DNA from: Candidatus Nomurabacteria bacterium
Lineage (GTDB): Bacteria; Patescibacteriota; Minisyncoccia; Phycocordibacterales; UBA1006
NCBI GenBank assembly: GCA_029882015.1
Contig: JAOULM010000006.1
Location: forward strand, 1 to 24,069
Length of the DNA stretch: 24,069 bases
Direction: 5' to 3'
Shown in pieces: positions 14,001-20,218 of the stretch. The stretch's first letter is position 1; every line of letters starts with the position of its first letter. The position numbers and the translations under genes are program-made. The notes under the pieces are model-generated. The model had not been told where the DNA came from, searched no databases, and worked only from the letters and a program-made list of their open reading frames with translations.

Positions 14001-14102
14001 ATGAAGATACAGAAATGTCACAACTATACAAATGTTGCCCTTTTGGGCTCAATTATGCCGGCGAATGCCATGGCGCTTTGTGGTTGTGATATGAATGTAT
14101 AA
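14001..14102 (+). CDS. 33-residue mini-protein with Cys-rich end
   Basis: A short open frame (33 codons plus TAA) starting 8 nt after a near-consensus promoter and followed by a strong terminator, so the transcript holds little else. The peptide begins MKIQKCHNYTN, continues with a mildly hydrophobic stretch (VALLGSIMPANAMA) and ends LCGCDMNV. The layout resembles a signal-peptide-like segment followed by a Cys-containing tip. Three Cys could bind metal, form disulfides or carry a lipid. I know of no matching family. The promoter and terminator framing is the main evidence that it is real; the unit could instead be a small RNA. Confidence 0.5.
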   Translation: MKIQKCHNYTNVALLGSIMPANAMALCGCDMNV

Positions 14103-14123
14103 ATCTATTTTCTCGTGACCAGA

Positions 14124-14152
14124 AACTGCTGTGGTATTCACAGCAGTTTTTT
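14124..14152 (+). terminator. terminator of the mini-gene
   Basis: AACTGCTGTG-GTATT-CACAGCAGTT (14124-14148), with the T run continuing to 14152. It lies 21 nt after the mini-gene stop. Confidence 0.88.
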
Positions 14153-14175
14153 GTTCACCTAAAATTTAATAAATT

Positions 14176-14778
14176 ATGAAAAAAGAAAGAATTTTCTTTG
14201 CCCGAGGAAGCAAGGCTTCACTCGTGTTGCTCGACAAAGAGCAGGATCTTGATCTTATTTTAAAATGGAGAAACAATCCGGAGGTATCACAGTACCTTAG
14301 CGTTGTTTCCCCTCTTTCACGGGAAAAAGAGATTGAATGGTTGGATAGCCAACTTGCAAAAATGGATAAACAAGAGCATTTTTTGTTTGGTATTTGGGAT
14401 AATAAACAAGACAGACTCATTGGTAATATGGCAATACATGATATCGACCATATCAATAGAGTAGCAACTACAGGAGCCATGATTGGTGAGAAAGATTGCT
14501 GGGGAAAAGGATTCGGTACTAATGCCAAAATGCTCTTATTGGACTTTGCATTTAACCAACTAAATTTACGTAAGATTTATTCCAAGGTGCTTGAATTTAA
14601 TGAGCGAAGTGCCAATTATTCTAAAAAATGTCACTACAACGAAGAAGCAAGAATCCCAAATCACTTTTATCGAAATGGTAAATATCACGATGAAATTATT
14701 CTTGCGGTGTATCAAGATATGTGGCAAATGTTTTGGGACGAAGAAAAAGAAAGATATCTTCCTGAAACAAAATCATAA
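14176..14778 (+). CDS. GNAT-family N-acetyltransferase (RimJ/RimL type)
   Basis: A 200-aa cytosolic acetyl-CoA-dependent acetyltransferase of the Acetyltransf_3 type. After ILKWRNNPEVSQYLS (typical of the RimL group) comes HFLFGIWDNKQDRLIGNMAI. The acetyl-CoA-binding motif A is KDCWGKGFGTNAKMLLLDFA (about 107-126), and NLRKIYSKVLEFNERSANYS is the late beta-alpha block. The following KKCHYNEEARIPNHFYRNG matches the usual 'GF..EG..R' region with substitutions. Substrate cannot be read from sequence; protein N-termini, small molecules or sugar amines are all possible. I see no convincing promoter in the short gap after the mini-gene terminator. Confidence 0.88.
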   Translation: MKKERIFFARGSKASLVLLDKEQDLDLILKWRNNPEVSQYLSVVSPLSREKEIEWLDSQLAKMDKQEHFLFGIWDNKQDRLIGNMAIHDIDHINRVATTGAMIGEKDCWGKGFGTNAKMLLLDFAFNQLNLRKIYSKVLEFNERSANYSKKCHYNEEARIPNHFYRNGKYHDEIILAVYQDMWQMFWDEEKERYLPETKS

Positions 14779-14782
14779 TATT

Positions 14783-14814
14783 AAAATCCGATACATTTGT
14801 ATCGGATTTTTTAT
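14783..14814. terminator. bidirectional terminator between the GNAT gene and nth
   Basis: AAAATCCGATAC-ATTT-GTATCGGATTTT (14783-14810), a perfect 12-bp stem with T-rich ends on both strands, between two convergent genes. Confidence 0.9.
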
Positions 14815-15476
14815 TTTACTCTAAAAATTTTACCAGCAGGTGGGTATATTTTTACAAGCGGATCAACAGATGTGTCGTATTTTCGTGCAGGGGCTATTTC
14901 ACGTCCGTATTGCTTCATATAATATCCAGCGTTGCGCCACTGGGATTGTGGGATTATTTCCATTAAATCTCGCTCTATAATAATTGGATTTTTTGAGTCG
15001 GTCAAACCAAATCGAATGGCGAAACGGCGAACGTGGGTATCCACCGCAAATCCGTGATTAATCCCCCACAAATTCTGCGAAACAACATTCGCAGTTTTGC
15101 GTCCTGCGCCGGGGATAGTGATCAATTCCTCTAAAGTTTTTGGAACTTGTCCGGCAAAGTCATCTATGATTTTTTTCGCGGCACCAATAATATTTTTTGT
15201 TTTATTTCGATAAAATCCAGTACTGTAAATATCCGACTCGAATTCACTAATATTTGCGCCGGCATAATCCTGTATTTTTTTATATTTTTTAAATAATTTT
15301 TCCGTCACCATATTCACCCTGCTGTCAGTGCATTGCGCCGACAAAATAACCGCCACCAACAATTCCCATGGCGAACCAGAATCCAATTCGGTCTTTTTCT
15401 CGGGGAATAATTCTGCCAGTTTTTTCAGTAGCTTTTTCGCTAGTATAGTGCGCTGTTTTCTTTGTGCGTCAGTCAT
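14811..15476 (-). CDS. nth: endonuclease III-type DNA glycosylase/AP lyase without the iron-sulfur loop
   Basis: Base-excision repair of oxidised pyrimidines. The 221 aa start at ATG 15476, which follows a TATACT box by 6 nt and matches the family N-terminus; a longer open frame to 15560 runs through the promoter. Motifs are SPWELLVAVILSAQCTD, TGFYRNKTKNI, the helix-hairpin-helix LITIPGAGRKTAN with the catalytic Lys (K127), and AVDTHVRR with the catalytic Asp (D146). The C-terminal C-x6-C-x2-C-x5-C loop that holds the [4Fe-4S] cluster is absent: the segment after MKQYGREIAPARKYDTSVDP has no Cys, and the only Cys is C49. The protein is therefore a cluster-free variant. Single-gene unit. Confidence 0.93.
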   Translation of the reverse strand: MTDAQRKQRTILAKKLLKKLAELFPEKKTELDSGSPWELLVAVILSAQCTDSRVNMVTEKLFKKYKKIQDYAGANISEFESDIYSTGFYRNKTKNIIGAAKKIIDDFAGQVPKTLEELITIPGAGRKTANVVSQNLWGINHGFAVDTHVRRFAIRFGLTDSKNPIIIERDLMEIIPQSQWRNAGYYMKQYGREIAPARKYDTSVDPLVKIYPPAGKIFRVK

Positions 15477-15480
15477 TCCA

Positions 15481-15498
15481 ACAGTATACGCATACTGT
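15481..15498. promoter_or_regulatory. inverted repeat over the nth -10 box
   Basis: ACAGTAT-ACGC-ATACTGT, perfect 7-bp arms, covering the nth -10 hexamer (15483-15488). It could be an operator or a coincidence of the -10 sequence. It does not match the LexA box orientation. Confidence 0.35.
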
Positions 15499-15510
15499 AT
15501 CTTATGTAAA
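15483..15510 (-). promoter_or_regulatory. promoter of nth, leaderless geometry
   Basis: Minus-strand TTTACA (15505-15510), 16-nt spacer, TATACT (15483-15488), 6 nt to the ATG at 15476. Confidence 0.6.
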
Positions 15511-15511
15511 T

Positions 15512-15536
15512 AAAAAAAAGACACGCATTGCGTGAC
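15512..15536 (-). terminator. terminator of the 36-aa membrane peptide gene
   Basis: Minus-strand GTCACGC-AAT-GCGTGTC (15520-15536, one mismatch) followed by eight T (15512-15519). It lies just upstream of the nth promoter. Confidence 0.75.
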
Positions 15537-15546
15537 TTTTTGTGAT

Positions 15547-15657
15547 TTATAATTTTTCAATAACGGCGTATATTATCATACCAATCATTCCTATAGCCAG
15601 TATGACTACCAAAGCAGTAAGTCCATTGGTAGATAAATAATTTTTTATTAATCTCAT
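15547..15657 (-). CDS. 36-residue single-pass membrane peptide
   Basis: A short open frame (MRLIKNYLSTNGLT, then a hydrophobic helix rich in V, I, L, G, A and M, ending YAVIEKL) with one predicted transmembrane segment at about residues 12-32 and a positive N-terminus. It has its own good promoter (15677-15705) and terminator (15512-15536), which argues that it is expressed. It resembles the many small single-helix membrane peptides of bacteria; no family is recognised. A hydrophobic toxin-like or regulatory peptide is possible, but nothing here proves it. Confidence 0.55.
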   Translation of the reverse strand: MRLIKNYLSTNGLTALVVILAIGMIGMIIYAVIEKL

Positions 15658-15676
15658 ATCTATTTATTTTATTTGT

Positions 15677-15705
15677 ACTGTACTCCCTTACTTTGTTTTC
15701 GTCAA
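15677..15705 (-). promoter_or_regulatory. promoter of the 36-aa peptide gene
   Basis: Minus-strand TTGACG (15700-15705), exactly 17 nt, TACAGT (15677-15682). The -35 box uses the last bases of the preceding terminator's stem. Confidence 0.6.
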
Positions 15706-15740
15706 TCAAAAAACTGCCTTTGGGCAGTTTTTTGATTGAC
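15701..15740 (-). terminator. terminator of the 204-aa gene
   Basis: A perfect 18-bp stem (15701-15718 with 15723-15740) closed by a 4-nt loop, with a T6 tract in the descending arm. One of the strongest hairpins in the window. Confidence 0.88.
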
Positions 15741-15747
15741 GTGTTTT

Positions 15748-16362
15748 CTATTGAACGATTGTTGTCATATCAATAGAATATGTTTCTGTAAGATCTGGTA
15801 TTTTTTTATCAACTTCGTAACGGCGATTTTTTGCGATTACATTAACTCCGTCTTGGAATAATGCGATTTCAGAAATGCTATTTTCCCACTGACATCGAAC
15901 AAATGACAATGGAGTAATTTCTGTGTTATCAATTTTTTCCAATATTTCAACAGTGCCACATGTTCCCTGGTATAAACCAAGACGATATGGATTGTTAAAA
16001 CGGACAGGAGAACCATCACGACGTGAGAAATTATCCAAGAAAAATGCAACTTGTGTTTCGGGAACACGAGCGCCACCTTGTTCTGTGGTATCAAAAACCC
16101 ATTCGATACCATCAAAATCATACGTGAATTCTCCCTGGCTTATTGGTGTCATCTGAAAAACAGATGATCCGTCTTTGATTATTACATCGCTGTCATCAGG
16201 TTTGTTAGTTTTACCTTTTGGTAAAACTATAGCCAGGATGATTGCTAAAAATAGTAATCCCCCTAGAATACTAAAAATAATTCGACCGCGACGCAGTGAT
16301 TGTTGTTGTGATTGCTCTGGTTGTTGTTGGTTTCCATCGTTCATAGTGTTATTTTCTTCCAT
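15748..16362 (-). CDS. membrane-anchored protein of unknown function
   Basis: A 204-aa protein with a Gln/Asn-rich cytosolic N-terminus (residues 1-22), basic RRGR, one transmembrane helix (about 28-48, IIFSILGGLLFLAIILAIVL) and an extracytoplasmic domain of about 150 residues. The outer domain has two Cys (TCGTVEIL and FVRCQWEN) that could pair, and a beta-rich pattern (GEFTYDFDGIEWVFDTTE, ISEIALFQDGVNVIAKNRRY). No family is recognised. ATG 16362 and ATG 16344 are both possible starts. It has its own terminator; no good promoter is visible. Confidence 0.72.
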   Translation of the reverse strand: MEENNTMNDGNQQQPEQSQQQSLRRGRIIFSILGGLLFLAIILAIVLPKGKTNKPDDSDVIIKDGSSVFQMTPISQGEFTYDFDGIEWVFDTTEQGGARVPETQVAFFLDNFSRRDGSPVRFNNPYRLGLYQGTCGTVEILEKIDNTEITPLSFVRCQWENSISEIALFQDGVNVIAKNRRYEVDKKIPDLTETYSIDMTTIVQ

Positions 16363-16403
16363 ATGCTACAAGCTAATTTAACGAATATACTCTTATCATA
16401 TAT

Positions 16404-16437
16404 GAAAAGACCGCCCATGTGCAAGCAAAGCGGTCTT
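16404..16437 (-). terminator. possible terminator of the DoxX-like gene
   Basis: AAGACCGC (16407-16414) pairs with GCGGTCTT (16430-16437) across a 15-nt loop; the minus strand continues TTTTCA. The large loop and short T run make it weaker than the others. Confidence 0.55.
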
Positions 16438-16457
16438 GACATTAGTATGTATTGTAA

Positions 16458-16850
16458 TTATGCCGTACTAGACAGTGTGTAAAGTACCATATAAAACGTT
16501 GTACATATAGCCAAACCACCAATTAATGCAAAGTTTCGCATGAAATTATTCATGTTGACCATTTTTGTCTGTGAATCAGTATCCGCCCAGAAATTGTGCA
16601 TCATAAATGCCGATACGAACAAAAATAGTGCCAACAATGCTGCCGCGATTGGAACATAGAACCAAAGCAAAATACCCAAACCACCAACAATCAAAGCTAG
16701 TCCCGTAAGAATAACTGCGACTTTAGGGAAAGGAACTTTTTTGGATATTGCATACGATGTCATTGATTTGAATTTTGCAAAATGATTTATACCATAAAAC
16801 AAAAATAGCCCAGCGAATAGAATACGTCCTATAAGAAAAATAATTGCCAT
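16458..16850 (-). CDS. DoxX-family membrane protein
   Basis: A 130-aa integral membrane protein with four predicted helices (about 2-20, 43-65, 66-88, 105-127). The start IFLIGRILFAGLFLFYGINH and the later GLALIVGGLGILLWFYVPIA with FMMHNFWAD match DoxX/SURF4-like proteins, whose members are linked to quinone or thiol-redox functions in the membrane. The exact role in this organism is unknown. Single-gene unit with a promoter about 30 nt upstream. Confidence 0.85.
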   Translation of the reverse strand: MAIIFLIGRILFAGLFLFYGINHFAKFKSMTSYAISKKVPFPKVAVILTGLALIVGGLGILLWFYVPIAAALLALFLFVSAFMMHNFWADTDSQTKMVNMNNFMRNFALIGGLAICTTFYMVLYTLSSTA

Positions 16851-16880
16851 AAATAAAAAAATAAACTAATACCTGGCACC

Positions 16881-16910
16881 ATTATACATTAGTTCATGAA
16901 ATAATTACAA
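16881..16910 (-). promoter_or_regulatory. promoter of the DoxX-like gene
   Basis: Minus-strand TTGTAA (16905-16910), 18-nt spacer, consensus TATAAT (16881-16886). Leader of roughly 24 nt. Confidence 0.65.
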
Positions 16911-16934
16911 TCCACAATGTATGTATTTTTTGTG

Positions 16935-16963
16935 TTGCAAAAAATACATTATCCCTGTATTCT
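16935..16963 (+). promoter_or_regulatory. promoter of the mini membrane-gene pair
   Basis: TTGCAA (16935-16940), exactly 17 nt, TATTCT (16958-16963). The first start codon follows by 26 nt. Confidence 0.6.
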
Positions 16964-16989
16964 AAAAAGGAAACAAATTTGAAAAAATT

Positions 16990-17163
16990 ATGGAAAAGAA
17001 AACTGGCACAAGAAAAATCCATAAGATTATACTTGCTCCAATTTTTTTTGGGGCTGGAATGTTATTACATACGATATACTGGATTGGTGACATTGTTGCC
17101 TACCAGATATTATTTAATAAACCAAAAAATAAAAAGGAGTTAAAAAATGATATACAAAACTAA
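16990..17163 (+). CDS. 57-residue membrane peptide, first of an overlapping pair
   Basis: Starts MEKKTGTRKIHKIILAPIFF, with one predicted membrane helix (about 12-40, including GAGMLLHTIYWIGDIVAYQI) and a Lys-rich tail. No family recognised. The last 17 bases overlap the start of the next gene in another frame, a typical sign of translational coupling. The pair has a promoter in front and a strong terminator behind, which supports expression. Confidence 0.6.
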   Translation: MEKKTGTRKIHKIILAPIFFGAGMLLHTIYWIGDIVAYQILFNKPKNKKELKNDIQN

Positions 17164-17311
17164 CGCTAATGATGAAAAAAAAGAGTGGGGGTCCCTTATT
17201 TTTGGTATAGCAATAATAGTGAGCTGGTTTTTGTTCCCAGTTGGCGGAACACCTCTGGTGATTGGTCTGGGCTTCCTATTTGGAAACTACCTAACTAATT
17301 ATTATCACTAA
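17147..17311 (+). CDS. 54-residue membrane peptide, second of an overlapping pair
   Basis: Starts MIYKTNANDEKKEWG and continues with one or two short hydrophobic segments (LIFGIAIIVSWFLFPVGG and PLVIGLGFLFGNYL), ending NYYH. No family recognised. It is preceded by AAGGAG at 17134-17139, 7 nt before the ATG and inside the upstream gene. This is the only textbook Shine-Dalgarno site I see in the window. The strong ribosome site on an internal gene contrasts with the SD-less first genes of other units. Confidence 0.65.
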   Translation: MIYKTNANDEKKEWGSLIFGIAIIVSWFLFPVGGTPLVIGLGFLFGNYLTNYYH

Positions 17312-17322
17312 TTTGTGATAAT

Positions 17323-17356
17323 AAAAAAACCTTCGCATTAATGCGAAGGTTTTTTT
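17323..17356. terminator. bidirectional terminator between the mini-gene pair and atpC
   Basis: A palindrome centred on GCATTAATGC with long A and T tracts on both sides. It serves the convergent mini-gene pair and the ATP synthase operon. Confidence 0.92.
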
Positions 17357-17357
17357 A

Positions 17358-17783
17358 TTATTTACGCCATTTTTTTGCTATTTTTACTCGGTTCAGTTCT
17401 TTTGCCATAAGACCTTTGAAATGAGCAAACTGTGTATCAGAAAGATTTTCAGCTTTGTCCATTGCCTGCTCTGCACGTTTGTATGCTTCCTCGGCGCGGT
17501 CAATATCAATATCTATCGAGCGTTCTGATCTATGTGCCAAAATAACAACACGACTGTCTGGACGAACCTCGAGAATACCATCGTCAACAGTAAATGATAT
17601 TTCATGTCCATCATGTTGGGCGCGAATTTCACCAACAGCCAGAGCAGATACCAGCGGCATGTGGTTTGGCAACACGGTAATTTCCCCATCACGTGTTGGA
17701 ATCACCACCGCATCAACAGCATCATTATTATACATGGTGTTTTCTGCTGTAATTATATGGAGTTGTATTTTTGTTTTTGACAT
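17358..17783 (-). CDS. atpC: ATP synthase F1 subunit epsilon
   Basis: Central-stalk subunit of F1 that also inhibits ATP hydrolysis. The 141 aa begin KIQLHIITAENTMYNNDAVDAV and contain PTRDGEITVLPNHMPLVSAL, the conserved beta-sandwich signature, followed by FTVDDGILEVRPDSRVVILA. A two-helix C-terminal domain follows (about 87-135, IDIDRAEEAYKRAEQAM and onwards), so the regulatory helices are kept. Last gene of the operon, 11 nt after atpD, with a strong terminator. Confidence 0.95.
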   Translation of the reverse strand: MSKTKIQLHIITAENTMYNNDAVDAVVIPTRDGEITVLPNHMPLVSALAVGEIRAQHDGHEISFTVDDGILEVRPDSRVVILAHRSERSIDIDIDRAEEAYKRAEQAMDKAENLSDTQFAHFKGLMAKELNRVKIAKKWRK

Positions 17784-17794
17784 TGTAATTGTTA

Positions 17795-19195
17795 TTAAGC
17801 GACAACATCATCGATTCCTCCTTTCATATAGAACGCTTGTTCTGGCTTGTCATCATGTTTACCATCCAAGATTTCTTTGAACCCGCGAATAGTCTCTGAC
17901 AATGATACGTATTTACCTTCGGCTCCGGTGAATTGTTTTGCAACGAAAAATGGTTGTGACAAGAATTTTTGAATCTTGCGGGCACGCATAACGGCCAGCT
18001 TGTCATCGTCTGACAATTCATCCATCCCCAAAATAGCAATGATATCTTGCAGGTCTTTGTATCGTTGTAATATTTGCTGAACCCCACGAGCAACATCATA
18101 ATGTTCTTGACCAACAATTTGCGGATCCAAAATAGTCGATGATGAATCCAGTGGGTCAACCGCAGGATAAATTCCAATCTCGGTTAATGAGCGATTTAAT
18201 GCAACGGTCGAGTCCAAGTGAGCAAATGTGTTCGCAGGAGCTGGATCGGTAAAGTCATCGGCGGGGACATACACAGCCTGAACTGATGTAATCGAACCTT
18301 TGTTTGTTGACGTAATACGTTCCTGTAATGTTCCCATTTCGCTAGCCAAAGTCGGTTGATAACCAACAGCAGATGGCAAACGCCCAAGCAACGCCGAAAT
18401 CTCGGACCCGGCTTGTGTAAATCGAAAAATATTATCGATGAACAACAATAAATCTTTTCCTTCTTCGTCGCGGAAATGTTCCGCCATAGTAAGAGCAGAC
18501 AGAGCAACGCGGGCACGGGCACCAGGTGGTTCATTCATTTGTCCAAAGAGCATCGCAGTTTTATCCAGAACGCCGGCTTCGGCCATTTCACGGTACAGGT
18601 CATTCCCCTCTCGGGTACGTTCACCAACACCGGCGAACATGGAATATCCTCCATGTCCTTTGGCGATGTTGTTGATCAGCTCCTGAATGATAACTGTTTT
18701 ACCAACACCGGCACCACCAAATAGTCCAACTTTTCCACCCTTTAGAAAGGGGCAAATCAGATCGATAACCTTGATCCCCGTTTCCAAAACCTGAGTTTCA
18801 GTAGACTGCTCCTCGAATGATGGGGCTTCGCGGTGAATTGGTTTGTACATTGTTGTAGCAGGTGCTGCCTTGCCATCGATAGGTTTCCCTGTGACGTCAA
18901 ACATGCGTCCCAGGACCTCTTTACCGACGGGAACCAATATTGGTGTCCCTGTGTCAGTTACAACCTGCCCACGCGTCAAACCGTCTGTTGACGACATAGC
19001 AATGGTGCGTACCTCGTCCATTCCAATGTGTTGTTGAACTTCTAGTGTCAGATTTTGATTATCACCAAAAGTTAACTCAAGAGAGTTGTAAATAGCGGGT
19101 AGATTTCCACCAGCAAAACGCACATCGACAACGGGGCCAATGATCTGAGTTACAATTCCCTCTTGGGTTTTTTCTTGTTTTGTTTCTTTGCTCAT
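17795..19195 (-). CDS. atpD: ATP synthase F1 subunit beta
   Basis: Catalytic subunit of the F1 head. The ATG at 19195 gives 466 aa; the TTG at 19207 would add four residues without family support. The P-loop is GGAGVGKT (160-167), followed by GVGERTREGNDLY with the catalytic Glu of the GER motif. LLFIDNIFRFTQAGSEISALL is the Walker B region, and TDPAPANTFAHLD and GIYPAVDPLDSSS are typical late motifs. It is separated from atpG by a 97-nt spacer with a hairpin, unlike the tight spacing elsewhere in the F1 genes. Confidence 0.98.
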   Translation of the reverse strand: MSKETKQEKTQEGIVTQIIGPVVDVRFAGGNLPAIYNSLELTFGDNQNLTLEVQQHIGMDEVRTIAMSSTDGLTRGQVVTDTGTPILVPVGKEVLGRMFDVTGKPIDGKAAPATTMYKPIHREAPSFEEQSTETQVLETGIKVIDLICPFLKGGKVGLFGGAGVGKTVIIQELINNIAKGHGGYSMFAGVGERTREGNDLYREMAEAGVLDKTAMLFGQMNEPPGARARVALSALTMAEHFRDEEGKDLLLFIDNIFRFTQAGSEISALLGRLPSAVGYQPTLASEMGTLQERITSTNKGSITSVQAVYVPADDFTDPAPANTFAHLDSTVALNRSLTEIGIYPAVDPLDSSSTILDPQIVGQEHYDVARGVQQILQRYKDLQDIIAILGMDELSDDDKLAVMRARKIQKFLSQPFFVAKQFTGAEGKYVSLSETIRGFKEILDGKHDDKPEQAFYMKGGIDDVVA

Positions 19196-19245
19196 AGTTG
19201 TTTCCAATAATACTAATAAATAATGCGTTGCTCCGGCTTATTTCC

Positions 19246-19282
19246 GGATATCAATTCACGCAATATTCGTGAACTGTTATCC
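19246..19282 (-). promoter_or_regulatory. stem-loop in the atpG-atpD spacer
   Basis: Nested inverted repeats: GGATA/TATCC (19246-19250, 19278-19282) outside TTCACG/CGTGAA (19255-19260, 19268-19273) with a 7-nt loop. It lies about 50 nt upstream of atpD. There is no T-tract, so it is not a terminator; it may affect mRNA stability or beta-subunit translation. Confidence 0.5.
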
Positions 19283-19292
19283 ATAAACAAGA

Positions 19293-20195
19293 TTAGCTTC
19301 CTATACTTCCTCCAACTATCTCTGCAATCTCCTGTGTGATTGCTGCTTGCCTTGCTTTGTTGTACGACAGGCTTAGTTCGTCTTGTAATTCCCCGGCGTT
19401 ATCAGTTGCGGCTTTCATTGCGACCATACGTGAGCTATGTTCGGATGCGGTAGATTCTAATAAAATTTGAAACATAACAGACAATAAAAGAGAAGGCAGT
19501 GTTACATCCAAAACTTCTTCTGGGTTTGGTTCAAATAAATATTCCTTGAGTGAATCTTTTTCAAAGCGTTCGTCACTACGCCCATCTTCGGGAGTTTCAA
19601 TAATGTTACGAATTACTTTTGGGTGAACTGGAATAATTTGACGAACGGTTGGTCTATATTCTGCCGGCTTGATAAATTGTGTATAAGCAACAACGACATT
19701 TTTATATTCATCGTTTTCCGAATATTTGTCGATAAACATATTAACCATGATGCGGACCTCGTCACCACGCAAGCTCTCGGAAAAATCAGTAAAGCTGGCA
19801 ACTATGTTCAACCCCTGACGACGCGCTATCTTTTCAGATTGTTTTCCAATAGTTATTACATCAACATCAGAATCGTTATGGCGAGATTTATAAGTCCGCA
19901 CAGCTTTGTCGATATTTATATTATATCCACCAGCTAGACCTTTGTTTGACGCAACAACAACCATCAACGTTTTACCTGTTTCGCGCGTGGCAATCAGTGG
20001 GTGTTCGACTCCACGGTCCTTGCCCAGGTTAACTAACAGCTCCAGAGCAAAACGCCCGAATTCACGCGAAGAAGTCGTTTTGGCTACCGCTCGACGCATC
20101 TTTGAAACACTCACCATTTCCATTGTTTTGGTGATTTTCTTGATGTTACCAACGGCCTTTATTTTTTCTTTTATATGTTTTGCTTGAAGTGCCAT
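19293..20195 (-). CDS. atpG: ATP synthase F1 subunit gamma
   Basis: Rotary central shaft. The 300 aa have the two terminal coiled-coil helices: the N-terminal HIKEKIKAVGNIKKITKTME with MVSVSKMRRAV, and the C-terminal ASEHSSRMVAMKAATDNAGE followed by NKARQAAITQEIAEIVGG. The middle domain includes VVASNKGLAGGYN. Follows atpA after 23 nt without a Shine-Dalgarno site. Confidence 0.97.
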   Translation of the reverse strand: MALQAKHIKEKIKAVGNIKKITKTMEMVSVSKMRRAVAKTTSSREFGRFALELLVNLGKDRGVEHPLIATRETGKTLMVVVASNKGLAGGYNINIDKAVRTYKSRHNDSDVDVITIGKQSEKIARRQGLNIVASFTDFSESLRGDEVRIMVNMFIDKYSENDEYKNVVVAYTQFIKPAEYRPTVRQIIPVHPKVIRNIIETPEDGRSDERFEKDSLKEYLFEPNPEEVLDVTLPSLLLSVMFQILLESTASEHSSRMVAMKAATDNAGELQDELSLSYNKARQAAITQEIAEIVGGSIGS

Positions 20196-20218
20196 AAATT
20201 TAGTGATTTGTTTTCTGT

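Noticed and set aside
15481..15498. LexA (SOS) box at nth
   Set aside because: The half-sites are ACAG...CTGT, the reverse orientation of the E. coli CTGT...ACAG box, and nothing else supports an SOS site.
15477..15560. 28-residue N-terminal extension of Nth
   Set aside because: The extension covers the nth promoter, the inverted repeat and a terminator hairpin, and is not part of the family.
17824..18724. Several frames of 80-117 codons inside atpD
   Set aside because: Shadows of a highly conserved coding sequence.
19196..19207. TTG start for atpD, and likewise a TTG at 22646 for atpF
   Set aside because: Ordinary ATG starts just downstream match the family N-termini; the TTG extensions run into spacer sequence or repeats.
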